IMG/VR virus record: IMGVR_UViG_3300042402_007223
Coordinates: 1 to 43,871 of that record
Strand: one strand, 5' to 3'
Origin: a virus
Length of the DNA: 43,871 bases
Made by a program: the position numbers and the translations under genes. This document shows positions 7,223 to 14,563 of the stretch, in pieces; the stretch's first letter is position 1; every line of letters starts with the position of its first letter. The notes beneath the pieces were generated by a model that was not told the DNA's origin, ran no database searches, and worked only from the letters and a program-made list of their open reading frames with translations.

Positions 7223-7888
7223 ATGAAACGTATATTTTACATTTTGCTATTTTTGTTACCGGTGGTAGCATCAGCACAGACCCAAACCAAATTTGCTACA
7301 ACTGATACAGTTAGACTAAAGCATACAAACTACACAGCAGTTTTTTCAAAATCACTAAAGTACCCTATTCTTGTTGAATGGTGGACGACTAAAGCAATGG
7401 TAACTTGTCCAGCTCCACTTAAGAGAAAGGACGCATTTAAACCAGATCCACTTCTTCCAAATGAAACTAATATTGCTGCAGATTATGTTGGTTCAGGTAC
7501 TGATAGAGGTCATATGATGCCAGCTGCAGACAATCTTTGCCAAACTCAATTGGTACAGGACGAATGTTTCTATTTTTCAAATATGTCAGCTCAATATCAT
7601 TCGCTAAATGCTGGAGACTGGAAGTCATTAGAGACTTATACTCGTCAAACTGCAGCCGTTGCAGATTCAGTTAAAGTATGGTGTGGCAATATTGGAGTTG
7701 CTAAAACTATTGGTAAAGGTACAGCAGTTCCTACACATTGCTGGAAAGTCATCTATATTAAATCTAAAAATGAATGGCACGCTTATCTTTTTGCAAATAC
7801 CACAAATAAACCAGATGGTATGCAAAATAACGAAGTCCCTGTAGCTCAAATCGAAAAGATCACTGGATTTAAGTTCAAAGTTAATTAA
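7223..7888 (+). CDS. secreted DNA/RNA non-specific endonuclease (NUC1 family)
   Basis: A beta-beta-alpha-metal endonuclease with an export signal. Residues 1-18 are a classical signal peptide (MKRIFYILLFLLPVVASA|Q, cleavage after ASA). The catalytic DRGH motif is at residues 94-97 in GTDRGHMMPAAD (His97 general base), and the Mg-binding Asn120 lies in FYFSNMSAQ, followed by LNAGDWKSLE, all as in NUC1/EndA-type enzymes. The mature length of ~200 residues fits the family. Action would be in the periplasm or outside the cell, unusual for a phage enzyme; it may clear extracellular or competing injected DNA, or have come from the host. No RBS; an imperfect hairpin GGAAT-AAAT-ATTCC precedes the ATG. 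Substrate specificity is not readable. Confidence 0.9.
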   Translation: MKRIFYILLFLLPVVASAQTQTKFATTDTVRLKHTNYTAVFSKSLKYPILVEWWTTKAMVTCPAPLKRKDAFKPDPLLPNETNIAADYVGSGTDRGHMMPAADNLCQTQLVQDECFYFSNMSAQYHSLNAGDWKSLETYTRQTAAVADSVKVWCGNIGVAKTIGKGTAVPTHCWKVIYIKSKNEWHAYLFANTTNKPDGMQNNEVPVAQIEKITGFKFKVN

Positions 7889-7894
7889 ATTAGG

Positions 7895-7900
7895 TATAAT
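7895..7900 (+). promoter_or_regulatory. putative -10 element (TATAAT) upstream of 7920 gene
   Basis: TATAAT in the context TTAGGTATAATAT, 20 bases before the ATG at 7920. The same TTTAG or TTAGG plus TATAAT/TATATT arrangement recurs at 8566, 12903, 25443 and 41634. No convincing -35 box was found. Probably an early or middle promoter using host sigma factor. Confidence 0.4.
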
Positions 7901-7919
7901 ATCCTAAACATTGACTGTT

Positions 7920-8558
7920 ATGGATATTAAATTTGCAGATAGCTTTACTAAAAGCTTAAAAAAACTGATTTGGCACGAAAGTCGTGTCTATAAATTTTGG
8001 GCATTTTTTCGTTACGATATTTCCCGTTTTATTAAAAATGTTTGGCGGTTTAGAAAAGCCCTAAGCAACCACTATTGGTGGGATCATCATGGTACCTTAA
8101 TGTTTATGGAAACTGCCTTGACCCACATGGCAGATAATCTAGAAAAACGAGGAATGGAAGTGGATGAATCTAGGCTAAAGAAGGTTTCTAAAATGCGCCG
8201 AGCAATTGAGATTATCAAAAACTACAATGAAAGTAATTATATTGAAATGGCTGAAGCTGAGTTAGGCCCAATTTATCATCATGAGTGGGAATTCGAACCA
8301 GTTCCAGACAAACCGGAATATTTTCAATTGGTAGATAAAGATACGCCATCTGAACGTAAACACAATCGTAAAGTTTACGATAGAGCTCGCCAAATTGAAG
8401 AGCAGGAGTGGAAAGAATTATTTACAATCTTAGAAGGTCAAGACTATAAAAAGTTTAACACAATATTCAAAAAGGCCAGAAAAGAGGGTATGCGTGATGA
8501 TCGCGATCTTTGGAATAATTGGTTTGACGGTAGTGGTTTAAAAGGCTGGTGGGACTAA
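7920..8558 (+). CDS. hypothetical protein
   Basis: A 212-residue protein rich in aromatic and charged residues. The first ~60 residues are basic and aromatic (HESRVYKFWAFFRYDISRFIKNVWRF) and are followed by a histidine-rich stretch (HYWWDHHGTLMFME). The rest is highly charged helix (MADNLEKRGMEVDESRLKKVSKMRRAIEIIK; EHNRK-type region) ending in a Trp-rich tail (WNNWFDGSGLKGWWD). ATG 7920 is preferred over TTG 7911. A putative promoter lies just upstream. The sequence gives no enzyme motif; the HHG plus Trp pattern recalls other uncharacterised T4-like phage proteins. Function unknown. Confidence 0.7.
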   Translation: MDIKFADSFTKSLKKLIWHESRVYKFWAFFRYDISRFIKNVWRFRKALSNHYWWDHHGTLMFMETALTHMADNLEKRGMEVDESRLKKVSKMRRAIEIIKNYNESNYIEMAEAELGPIYHHEWEFEPVPDKPEYFQLVDKDTPSERKHNRKVYDRARQIEEQEWKELFTILEGQDYKKFNTIFKKARKEGMRDDRDLWNNWFDGSGLKGWWD

Positions 8559-8565
8559 AATTTAG

Positions 8566-8571
8566 TATAAT
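8566..8571 (+). promoter_or_regulatory. putative -10 element (TATAAT), possibly giving a leaderless transcript
   Basis: TATAAT within ATTTAGTATAATATT. The ATG at 8578 lies only 6 bases downstream, so the predicted transcription start coincides with the start codon. No -35 element recognised. Confidence 0.4.
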
Positions 8572-8577
8572 ATTATT

Positions 8578-8733
8578 ATGGAAAAGCAACCTACTTTTAA
8601 AATATTTGTAAGAGAATACTGTAAGCGAAACAGCATTCCTCTATCTAAACTTATCCTAGATAGAAAATTGGCAACTAAAATCAGAAAAATTTATAACACA
8701 ACATATGGAATCGAAATTAAAGAAATTGCCTAG
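8578..8733 (+). CDS. small basic hypothetical protein (51 residues)
   Basis: A short frame of 51 residues starting MEKQPTFKIFVREYCKRNSI and ending in IKEIA, with many Lys, Arg and Ile residues. It fills the gap between two larger genes, begins at an ATG just after a TATAAT box, and overlaps the next gene by 29 bases in another frame. Without it there would be a 146-base gap in an otherwise tightly packed operon, which supports it being real. No family recognised. Confidence 0.5.
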   Translation: MEKQPTFKIFVREYCKRNSIPLSKLILDRKLATKIRKIYNTTYGIEIKEIA

Positions 8734-8932
8734 TGGCGATATTACAGAGTTTGCAAAAGAGACTGCTCAAGCCATGATGCAGGCAATGGGTCAAGCTAAA
8801 TTAATGGGTTTACTAAAAACCGATGATGATATGCTAGATCTTATGGCAGTTGGCATGGAAGAAGCATTTACTATATTAATTGAAAGAATGGAAGAACCAG
8901 AGGAGGGTACTGAATCTAAAATTATTCTATAA
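8705..8932 (+). CDS. small acidic hypothetical protein
   Basis: A 75-residue, Met-rich helical protein (FAKETAQAMMQAMGQAKLMG, then DDDMLDLMAVGMEEAFTILIERM) with an acidic tail. It shares one base with the next gene (stop/start overlap TAATG), so the two are probably translationally coupled. No function assigned. Confidence 0.65.
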   Translation: MESKLKKLPSGDITEFAKETAQAMMQAMGQAKLMGLLKTDDDMLDLMAVGMEEAFTILIERMEEPEEGTESKIIL

Positions 8933-9561
8933 TGCGAAATTCCTCAACTCTTGATATTGTTCTTAAACGAACTCCCAAAAGCTTTTCGGCCAAGCCAAAA
9001 CATGAGGAAGATACCGTAAAACCAAACTATGAATCATATGAAATTCTTAGTGAGGTTGCATTTAATTCTATTTTAACCCCACCCAAACTTGTGAAAACTC
9101 CAGGCTTTATTAAAAGGTTCGTTAATCGTCTTGCATTTAAGTTTAAACGATATTTAGTTAATCAAAAACTAAAAAAGTTTTATTCAACTCGATCTGGAGT
9201 TGCAATTGATGATAGAGCTGCTCTTGCAATAAAAGCCCTTGATGTTTCGCTTAAGGACCCAAAGAATACTCTGTTAATTGCACCAACAAGCGGTGCACGA
9301 TATGTACAAACCCCAAACGCACATGTCTTTATTATTCTTAAATATCAGACTATAATTTTATCAAATCACCAATACTATTATGAAATTGCAATTTCACAAA
9401 CGGTATTTGATTATCTACTTGATAGATTTGATAGAATGATCGAAAGTCGTCGCAGACAAATGGAGAAAAAAATGCTCCATAATTCAAAGACAACACTAGA
9501 ACAAGCTGTTGCAAGTTTAGAAGGCAAAATGCTTAAACATACTAATAAAAATCCACGATAA
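8932..9561 (+). CDS. hypothetical protein
   Basis: A 209-residue basic protein. N-terminal ~40 residues look disordered and basic; residues ~60-95 form a Lys/Arg/Phe-rich helix (GFIKRFVNRLAFKFKRYLVN); the middle (LLIAPTSGARYVQTPNAHVFIILKYQ) is beta-rich; the end is a charged helix (RFDRMIESRRRQMEKKM). Net positive charge suggests nucleic-acid contact, but no motif proves it. It directly precedes the ClpC-like gene by 6 bases. Confidence 0.65.
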   Translation: MRNSSTLDIVLKRTPKSFSAKPKHEEDTVKPNYESYEILSEVAFNSILTPPKLVKTPGFIKRFVNRLAFKFKRYLVNQKLKKFYSTRSGVAIDDRAALAIKALDVSLKDPKNTLLIAPTSGARYVQTPNAHVFIILKYQTIILSNHQYYYEIAISQTVFDYLLDRFDRMIESRRRQMEKKMLHNSKTTLEQAVASLEGKMLKHTNKNPR

Positions 9562-9567
9562 TATACT

Positions 9568-11559
9568 ATGTCAAAAAGAGACACACGAACACCAGTCCTA
9601 GATAATTTCGGAAAGGACCTTACCCAACTTGCGCTTGAAGGAAGAATGGATCCAGTAATTGGCCGTCTTGCTGAAGTTAAAAGATGCAGTCAAATCTTAT
9701 CTAGACGTAAAAAGAATAATCCGATTCTAATTGGAGAACCTGGAGTTGGTAAAACTGCAATTGTTGAAGGCATTGCCAAAATGATTATTGATAAAACTTG
9801 CCCAAGGGTTCTATTTGACAAGAAAATTATTGCACTTGAAATTAGTAGCCTTGTTGCTGGAACTAAATATAGAGGGCAGTTTGAAGAGCGAATGGAGGCT
9901 ATTATTAATGAAGTAAGCGCCAATCCAAATATTATCCTATTCATTGATGAAATTCATACTATGGTTGGAGCAGGTTCAGCCAGCGGATCGCTAGATGCTG
10001 CTAATATCCTAAAGCCGGCATTGGCTCGTGGAGAAATTCAATGTATTGGAGCCACTACAATTGATGAATACAGAGAGTCTATTGAAAAGGATGGCGCGCT
10101 TAATCGACGTTTTCAACAAGTAGTAGTTGAACAGTCTACTCCAGAGCAAACTCGCCAAATTCTTGAAAATATTAAAGAATACTATGAGAGTCACCACTCA
10201 GTTACTTACAGCGCATCTGCATTGGACTCATGTGTAAAATTAGCAGATCGATACTTAACTGAAAGATTTTTTCCAGATAAAGCAATTGACTTATTGGATG
10301 AAGCTGGCGCTAATGTCCATATCGATGGAATAGTTGTTCCTCAAAAAATTAGAGAGCTTGAAGAAGAGCTTGGTGAAATTTCAAAAAATAAAAGAAGTGC
10401 AGTCGAATCACAAAAATACGAAGCTGCTGCTAAATTAAGAGATGCTGAGCGTGATCAATTAGTTAAAATTGATGAAGCTAAAGTTGAGTGGGAAAAAACT
10501 CTAAAAGACAATCGACTTGAAGTAGATGACCGTAAAATCGCTGAGGTTGTTGCCGAAATGACTGGAATTCCAGTAGCAAAGCTAACGCAAACCGATCTTG
10601 AAAAAATTGCAGCATTAGAATCAGATTTGAGTAAGCGAGTTATTGGCCAGGCTGAAGCAATTAAAAAATTATCTAGAGCTATTAAGAGAAGTCGTGCAAA
10701 TATTGCTTCTCGTAAAAAACCAATTGGAACTTTTATGTTTTTAGGTCCAACTGGAGTTGGAAAAACCGAATTGGCTAAAGCCTTAGCAAAAGAAATGTTT
10801 GATTCTGAAGAAAATATTATCAGAGTTGATATGAATGAATATGGAGAAAAATTTACAGCTTCTAAAATGATGGGAGCGCCTCCAGGCTATGTGGGATACG
10901 AAGAAGGCGGTCAATTGACTGAAAAGGTTCGTAGAAAACCATATTCAGTAGTTTTATTAGACGAAATTGAAAAAGCTCATCCAGATATCTTTAATAATTT
11001 GCTCCAAATCTTAGATGAGGGTTATGCAGTTGATGGAAGAGGCCGAAAAATTAATTTTAGGAATACTGTTGTCATTATGACGTCCAATGTTGGAGTAAAA
11101 GACATGCAAGATCGCGGAGTTGGTATTGGATTTGCAACTGCCAATAATATTGAAAAGGAAAAGGCACTAGCTAAGAGTATTTTAGATAAAGCTCTCAAAA
11201 ATAAGTTCCAACCTGAATTCTTGAATAGAGTAGATGATATTATTATTTTTGATTCACTAGAAAAGGCCGAAATTGGTCAAATTTTAGAAATTGAACTTAA
11301 AGATTTGCTTGCACGATCACTAGAAAATGGTTACACCTTTGAATTAGATCAACTTGCTAAAGATTTTATTATTGAACACGGCTATGATGAGAAATATGGA
11401 GCACGTCCAATTAAGCGAATGGTTCAAAATCACGTTGAGGACCTTCTAGCTGAACTTTGGATTGATTCTAAGCTAAAAGATAATGGTCATGTCAATATTA
11501 CTATCTCAGAAGACGGTAATGGACTAAAAGAGTCAAGTATAGAGGACCGATCTAGATAA
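9568..11559 (+). CDS. ClpC-like AAA+ protein unfoldase lacking the N-terminal Clp repeat domain
   Basis: A 663-residue double-AAA+ ATPase of the Clp/Hsp100 family. The D1 module begins at once (Walker A GEPGVGKT at 56-63, Walker B LFIDEIHT near 126). A UVR-type insert follows (QKYEAAAKLRDAERDQL, 282-298), then D2 (Walker A GPTGVGKT at 393-400, LLDEIEKAHPDIFNNLLQ, and sensor arginine region YGARPIKRM). The UVR insert marks ClpC rather than ClpB, which has a long middle coiled coil. The tripeptide Ile520-Gly-Phe522 in GVGIGFAT is at the ClpP-docking loop, so it could feed host ClpP. The usual ~150-residue Clp_N domain, which binds adaptors and substrates, is missing, as in no standard host ClpC. 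It may redirect host proteolysis or remodel virion proteins. Starts with ATG, no Shine-Dalgarno site. Confidence 0.92.
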   Translation: MSKRDTRTPVLDNFGKDLTQLALEGRMDPVIGRLAEVKRCSQILSRRKKNNPILIGEPGVGKTAIVEGIAKMIIDKTCPRVLFDKKIIALEISSLVAGTKYRGQFEERMEAIINEVSANPNIILFIDEIHTMVGAGSASGSLDAANILKPALARGEIQCIGATTIDEYRESIEKDGALNRRFQQVVVEQSTPEQTRQILENIKEYYESHHSVTYSASALDSCVKLADRYLTERFFPDKAIDLLDEAGANVHIDGIVVPQKIRELEEELGEISKNKRSAVESQKYEAAAKLRDAERDQLVKIDEAKVEWEKTLKDNRLEVDDRKIAEVVAEMTGIPVAKLTQTDLEKIAALESDLSKRVIGQAEAIKKLSRAIKRSRANIASRKKPIGTFMFLGPTGVGKTELAKALAKEMFDSEENIIRVDMNEYGEKFTASKMMGAPPGYVGYEEGGQLTEKVRRKPYSVVLLDEIEKAHPDIFNNLLQILDEGYAVDGRGRKINFRNTVVIMTSNVGVKDMQDRGVGIGFATANNIEKEKALAKSILDKALKNKFQPEFLNRVDDIIIFDSLEKAEIGQILEIELKDLLARSLENGYTFELDQLAKDFIIEHGYDEKYGARPIKRMVQNHVEDLLAELWIDSKLKDNGHVNITISEDGNGLKESSIEDRSR

Positions 11560-11563
11560 ATAA
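11555..11563 (+). promoter_or_regulatory. T4-type late promoter (GATAAATAA)
   Basis: GATAAATAA, 20 bases ahead of the ATG at 11584. It matches the T4 late -10 consensus TATAAATA recognised by gp55 sigma, and has the same spacing as the motifs at 14289, 26592 and 42554. It partly overlaps the stop of the ClpC-like gene. Confidence 0.55.
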
Positions 11564-11583
11564 CCCTGAAATAACTATTTAAA

Positions 11584-12816
11584 ATGGGAAAATTTTCTAA
11601 TAAAGACCTACCTTCTTTCTTAAAGAAGCCGAACTACTACTCAGAAGATGAGCAGTTTGATGGAGAAACTGGCAGAAATCCAGAAGTAACAGAAGACTGT
11701 GAAACTTGTGGTCAAGAACCTCGGATTGCTGAAAATAAAGTATTAAGATTTGCAGATTTCTTAACTGAAAAGAAGAAATACAATCCTAAATACGATAAAG
11801 ATGGCGATGGAGATAATGACTTTGAAGATTACAAAGCATTTAAAACTGACGCTATCAAAAAGAAAAAGACTGTTGCTATCAAAGAAGGTGTAATGTCTGA
11901 AATTGATATTTTAGCAAAAGAATCTAAAACTTTTAAGAGTTTTGTTAGAGCATTTAAAAAGGAATACAGTAACCTAAATGCTGGTGATAATAAAGAGCTA
12001 GAATCTTGGTTAAAATCTGTATATGATTCAGCTAAGTCACGCACAAATGAATCATGGGATCCTAGAGATGCATACGAATATGGTGCAACTTCAAACTGTT
12101 GCGGCGCATCAGTTATGATGGGTGATATTTGTTCAGACTGTGGCGAACACTGTGAAGCTGAATATTGGGATGAAGAAGGAGATGGAGAAAATCCAGAAGA
12201 ATTTGGTTCGTCTAAATCATATAATGAAGGTCATACTTGCCATGATGGTAGCAAATCGATGCTATCCGAAGCTGCACACTACTTAATTGAATCTATGTGC
12301 GAGTCTACTTGTTCAGAAGCCGCAATGTATGAAAGTGATGAAGATCCTGAACATAAATTTGAAGGTTATTTAGAGTCTGCTTGTTCATATATGGAAAGCC
12401 GTATGTATGAAATAGTAGATGATGGTATGACTATTAATGAATATGCAAATAATGAATCTGCTTGTTACGAATCTACTTGCGAATCAATCGATACAGTTTG
12501 TGAAAAACTTTGTAGCGAAGCGTTAGAACTCCATAATGATGATTCTGATATATCTTACAATGATTATGTTAAAGAGGCAATTGGATGTTATAGAAATGGT
12601 TTAATGGAATGTGCAATGAGTGAGTCTGACCATATGGATGTAAATGAGTCTGAAGAATCAGCAGATGCAATTTATTCAAAGGTTGCACAATGGATCGCTG
12701 ATACTAATAATCAAGAACGCGCATTATCAATGTCAAAGGAGCAACAGGCTGCTGAAATTAAAGTAACTCCACAGCAGTATGAAGAGGCAATTAAACAAAT
12801 TAAGAAAGAAATATAA
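11584..12816 (+). CDS. Cys-rich, EF-hand-containing putative internal head protein
   Basis: A 410-residue acidic protein with several parts. Residues 51-65 (NKVLRFADFLTEKKK) resemble a T4 capsid-targeting/gp21 cleavage signal, with predicted cleavage after Glu62. Residues 71-82 (DKDGDGDNDFED) match a Ca-binding EF-hand or dockerin-type loop. Residues ~172-192 have a zinc-ribbon pattern (SNCCGAS...CSDCGEHC). The rest is a Cys/Ser/Glu-rich acidic region with many CESxC repeats, then a helical C-terminus. It is preceded by a late promoter and followed by a terminator, so it is a late transcription unit by itself. It may be packaged in the head and injected. No enzyme motif seen. Confidence 0.65.
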   Translation: MGKFSNKDLPSFLKKPNYYSEDEQFDGETGRNPEVTEDCETCGQEPRIAENKVLRFADFLTEKKKYNPKYDKDGDGDNDFEDYKAFKTDAIKKKKTVAIKEGVMSEIDILAKESKTFKSFVRAFKKEYSNLNAGDNKELESWLKSVYDSAKSRTNESWDPRDAYEYGATSNCCGASVMMGDICSDCGEHCEAEYWDEEGDGENPEEFGSSKSYNEGHTCHDGSKSMLSEAAHYLIESMCESTCSEAAMYESDEDPEHKFEGYLESACSYMESRMYEIVDDGMTINEYANNESACYESTCESIDTVCEKLCSEALELHNDDSDISYNDYVKEAIGCYRNGLMECAMSESDHMDVNESEESADAIYSKVAQWIADTNNQERALSMSKEQQAAEIKVTPQQYEEAIKQIKKEI

Positions 12817-12846
12817 GCAGATCTTTCCAATTGGAAGAACCTGATC

Positions 12847-12883
12847 AAAAAACGCAAGGCCCAGAAGCTTTGCGTTTTTTGCT
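12847..12883 (+). terminator. Rho-independent terminator, possibly bidirectional
   Basis: Stem AAAAACGCAAGGC paired with GCTTTGCGTTTTT (one G-T pair) around CCAGAA, with A-run before and T-run after. It follows the Cys-rich gene. The 12817-12953 gap also holds a TTCCAATTGGAA palindrome near 12828, a TATATT box at 12903 and a late-promoter motif at 12924. Confidence 0.85.
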
Positions 12884-12923
12884 TTTATTAGGCCAGATTT
12901 AGTATATTTACATTGAATAACTG

Positions 12924-12936
12924 GCTAAATAAATAA
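12924..12936 (+). promoter_or_regulatory. T4-type late promoter (CTAAATAAATAA)
   Basis: GCTAAATAAATAA ends 17 bases before the GTG at 12954. A separate TATATT at 12903-12908, with TTTG about 21 bases further upstream, also fits the Bacteroidota consensus TTTG-N19-21-TAnnTTTG apart from its last base, so both early and late control are possible. Confidence 0.5.
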
Positions 12937-12953
12937 CAAAAAATAGTAGGCCA

Positions 12954-14297
12954 GTGCAAAGAGTAAACGAAATGGCATTTTCTAGAGATAACTCAATTAT
13001 CATATTTGATTTAGATGACACGCTAGTTGTCACTAATGCAAAGATCCTAGTTAAGGATGCACTTACTGGTGAGACCTTTGATCTTACTCCACAGGAGTTT
13101 AATGAATACGAAAAGGAACCACATCACGAAGTAGACTATAATCAATTCAATGATGCTAATATCTTAAAGGCTGGTCGATTGGTAGAATGGGTACTTAACA
13201 TATTGCGTTCTGCATATGAATCTGGAACAGCTGTCGGAATTATTACAGCTAGAGATAATAAGAAACTAGTCAGAGAATTTCTATTATCCCATGGGATCGA
13301 TATTCACCCAAAATTAATCTATGCAGTTAGCGATCCAGAATTTGGATTCGAAGGAACCATTGCTGAAAAGAAAAAAGAGGCTTTCCGAAAGTTAATTACT
13401 AAAGGGTTTAGACACTTTACTTTTTATGATGATGACCGTAAAAATTTGGAACTTGCAAAAAGTCTAGAAGACGAATTTGAAGAAATTACAATGAAGACCA
13501 GAAAAATTGGTCGTACTCAAGTTCCAAAATTAGATATTAGAACAGTTGGTATTTTTAGTGGTAAATTTAAACCACCTCATACTGGTCACTATGAAGCAAT
13601 TGCAAAAATTGCTGAAGAAAATGACGAGGTTCATGTTTTTATTTCAAAAACTGAAATGGCTGGTATTACTGGAAAGGCTGCACAAGATGTATTAGATTAT
13701 TATCTTGAAGACTTTGACAATGTTGAACTTCACCTGGCAGAGGTTACTCCAGTTAGAAGTGGTTATGAATTTGTTGAATCACTTGGTAAAACTCAATACG
13801 CACCAAATACAGTCGTTAATCTCTATGCAACTGATAAAGATATGCCTCGCTGGGCCGCTATGGAAAAGTGGAAAGGCAGTATCTCTAAAATTAACCGAAT
13901 TGAAACAGCTCGTCCTGAATTTGGAGGAAACTCTGGCGCAGAAGGAGATGAAGATGGTGTATCTGGAACCTTAATGAGAGAGTTTTGGTTAGCACAAGAT
14001 TTTGATAAGTTTTCACAGGGGATCCCTGAAGGAAAGGATCCCAAAAAGGTTTGGATGATATTAGGCGGAAAGATTGAAGAGGACCTGCTAACCCCAGAAT
14101 TACTCAGAGACCGCAAGAAAAGTAATCCAGATATGGATGATTTACCACCAGAGCGAGCTCCACAAAGAGTTGGCGGAACTATACGAGTACCTGCACAATG
14201 GGGCATGTATAAAGGCGGAAGACAGGAACTTGGAGCAAATCCAGGATCTGGGACAAGCCGTATAAAAACTTTTTCGGACTATATTTCCGATAAATAA
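12954..14297 (+). CDS. HAD phosphatase fused to NMN-adenylyltransferase-like nucleotidyltransferase
   Basis: A 447-residue two-domain protein. Residues ~12-180 are a HAD domain: FDLDDTLVVT (Asp19, Asp21), IITARDNKK and FYDDDRKN. Residues ~190-400 are an HxGH-type nucleotidylyltransferase: GIFSGKFKPPHTGH (His209, His212) and SGTLMR (337-342), as in NadD/NadM/NadR enzymes that make NAD or other dinucleotides. The C-terminus is basic, ending IKTFSDYISDK, which recalls the head-targeting motif in this phage. GTG 12954 is chosen because its distance from the late motif matches other late genes here; ATG 12972 is the alternative. NMNAT domains are known in T4-like phages such as KVP40 for NAD salvage. 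The HAD-NMNAT order is unusual. Substrates are not proven. Confidence 0.8.
   Translation: MQRVNEMAFSRDNSIIIFDLDDTLVVTNAKILVKDALTGETFDLTPQEFNEYEKEPHHEVDYNQFNDANILKAGRLVEWVLNILRSAYESGTAVGIITARDNKKLVREFLLSHGIDIHPKLIYAVSDPEFGFEGTIAEKKKEAFRKLITKGFRHFTFYDDDRKNLELAKSLEDEFEEITMKTRKIGRTQVPKLDIRTVGIFSGKFKPPHTGHYEAIAKIAEENDEVHVFISKTEMAGITGKAAQDVLDYYLEDFDNVELHLAEVTPVRSGYEFVESLGKTQYAPNTVVNLYATDKDMPRWAAMEKWKGSISKINRIETARPEFGGNSGAEGDEDGVSGTLMREFWLAQDFDKFSQGIPEGKDPKKVWMILGGKIEEDLLTPELLRDRKKSNPDMDDLPPERAPQRVGGTIRVPAQWGMYKGGRQELGANPGSGTSRIKTFSDYISDK
14289..14297 (+). promoter_or_regulatory. T4-type late promoter (GATAAATAA)
   Basis: GATAAATAAC, 19 bases before ATG 14317. It overlaps the stop codon of the HAD-nucleotidyltransferase fusion gene, like the motifs at 11555 and 26592. 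Confidence 0.5.
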
Positions 14298-14316
14298 CAA
14301 AAAGAATAAAACTACA

Positions 14317-14544
14317 ATGGTTAAGTCATTTCAAAACTATTTTGGACTAAACGAAGATGCTGCTGCAGATTTAGTTGCGTTAAATCAACAAGAAGCTGCT
14401 GCAATGCAAAAAGTGTTAGACGCACAAAAGGAACTTGATGCAATTAAATTAAAAATTGCTGATGTTACTAAAGCCAAAACAGAAGAAGATAAAAAGAAAG
14501 CTGAAGCCGCTAAGCTTGCTGCAGCTCAGGCGCCCACTGCCTAA
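14317..14544 (+). CDS. small Ala/Lys-rich helical protein with possible head-targeting start
   Basis: A 75-residue protein. It begins MVKSFQNYFGLNEDAA, similar in pattern to T4 internal-protein targeting sequences (MKTYQEFIAEA) with a possible cleavage after Glu13. The rest is one long charged helix of Ala, Lys, Gln and Glu (QQEAAAMQKVLDAQKEL, TEEDKKKAEAAKLAAAQ). A late promoter precedes it and another overlaps its stop, so it is a late gene. It could be a prohead core or injected protein; the evidence is pattern only. Confidence 0.6.
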   Translation: MVKSFQNYFGLNEDAAADLVALNQQEAAAMQKVLDAQKELDAIKLKIADVTKAKTEEDKKKAEAAKLAAAQAPTA

Positions 14545-14549
14545 ATAAA
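14541..14549 (+). promoter_or_regulatory. late-promoter-like motif (CTAAATAAA)
   Basis: CTAAATAAAATAAC overlapping the stop of the preceding gene and ending about 14 bases before GTG 14564. Weaker match than the other late motifs. Confidence 0.35.
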
Positions 14550-14563
14550 ATAACGCAAATCGC

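Noticed and set aside
12817-12953. tRNA or small RNA gene in the gap
   Set aside because: Contains a terminator, a palindrome and promoter elements but no cloverleaf.
13823-14206. Minus-strand open frame opposite the HAD-nucleotidyltransferase fusion
   Set aside because: Opposite a gene with clear motifs; composition Pro/Ser-rich; no promoter; a shadow.
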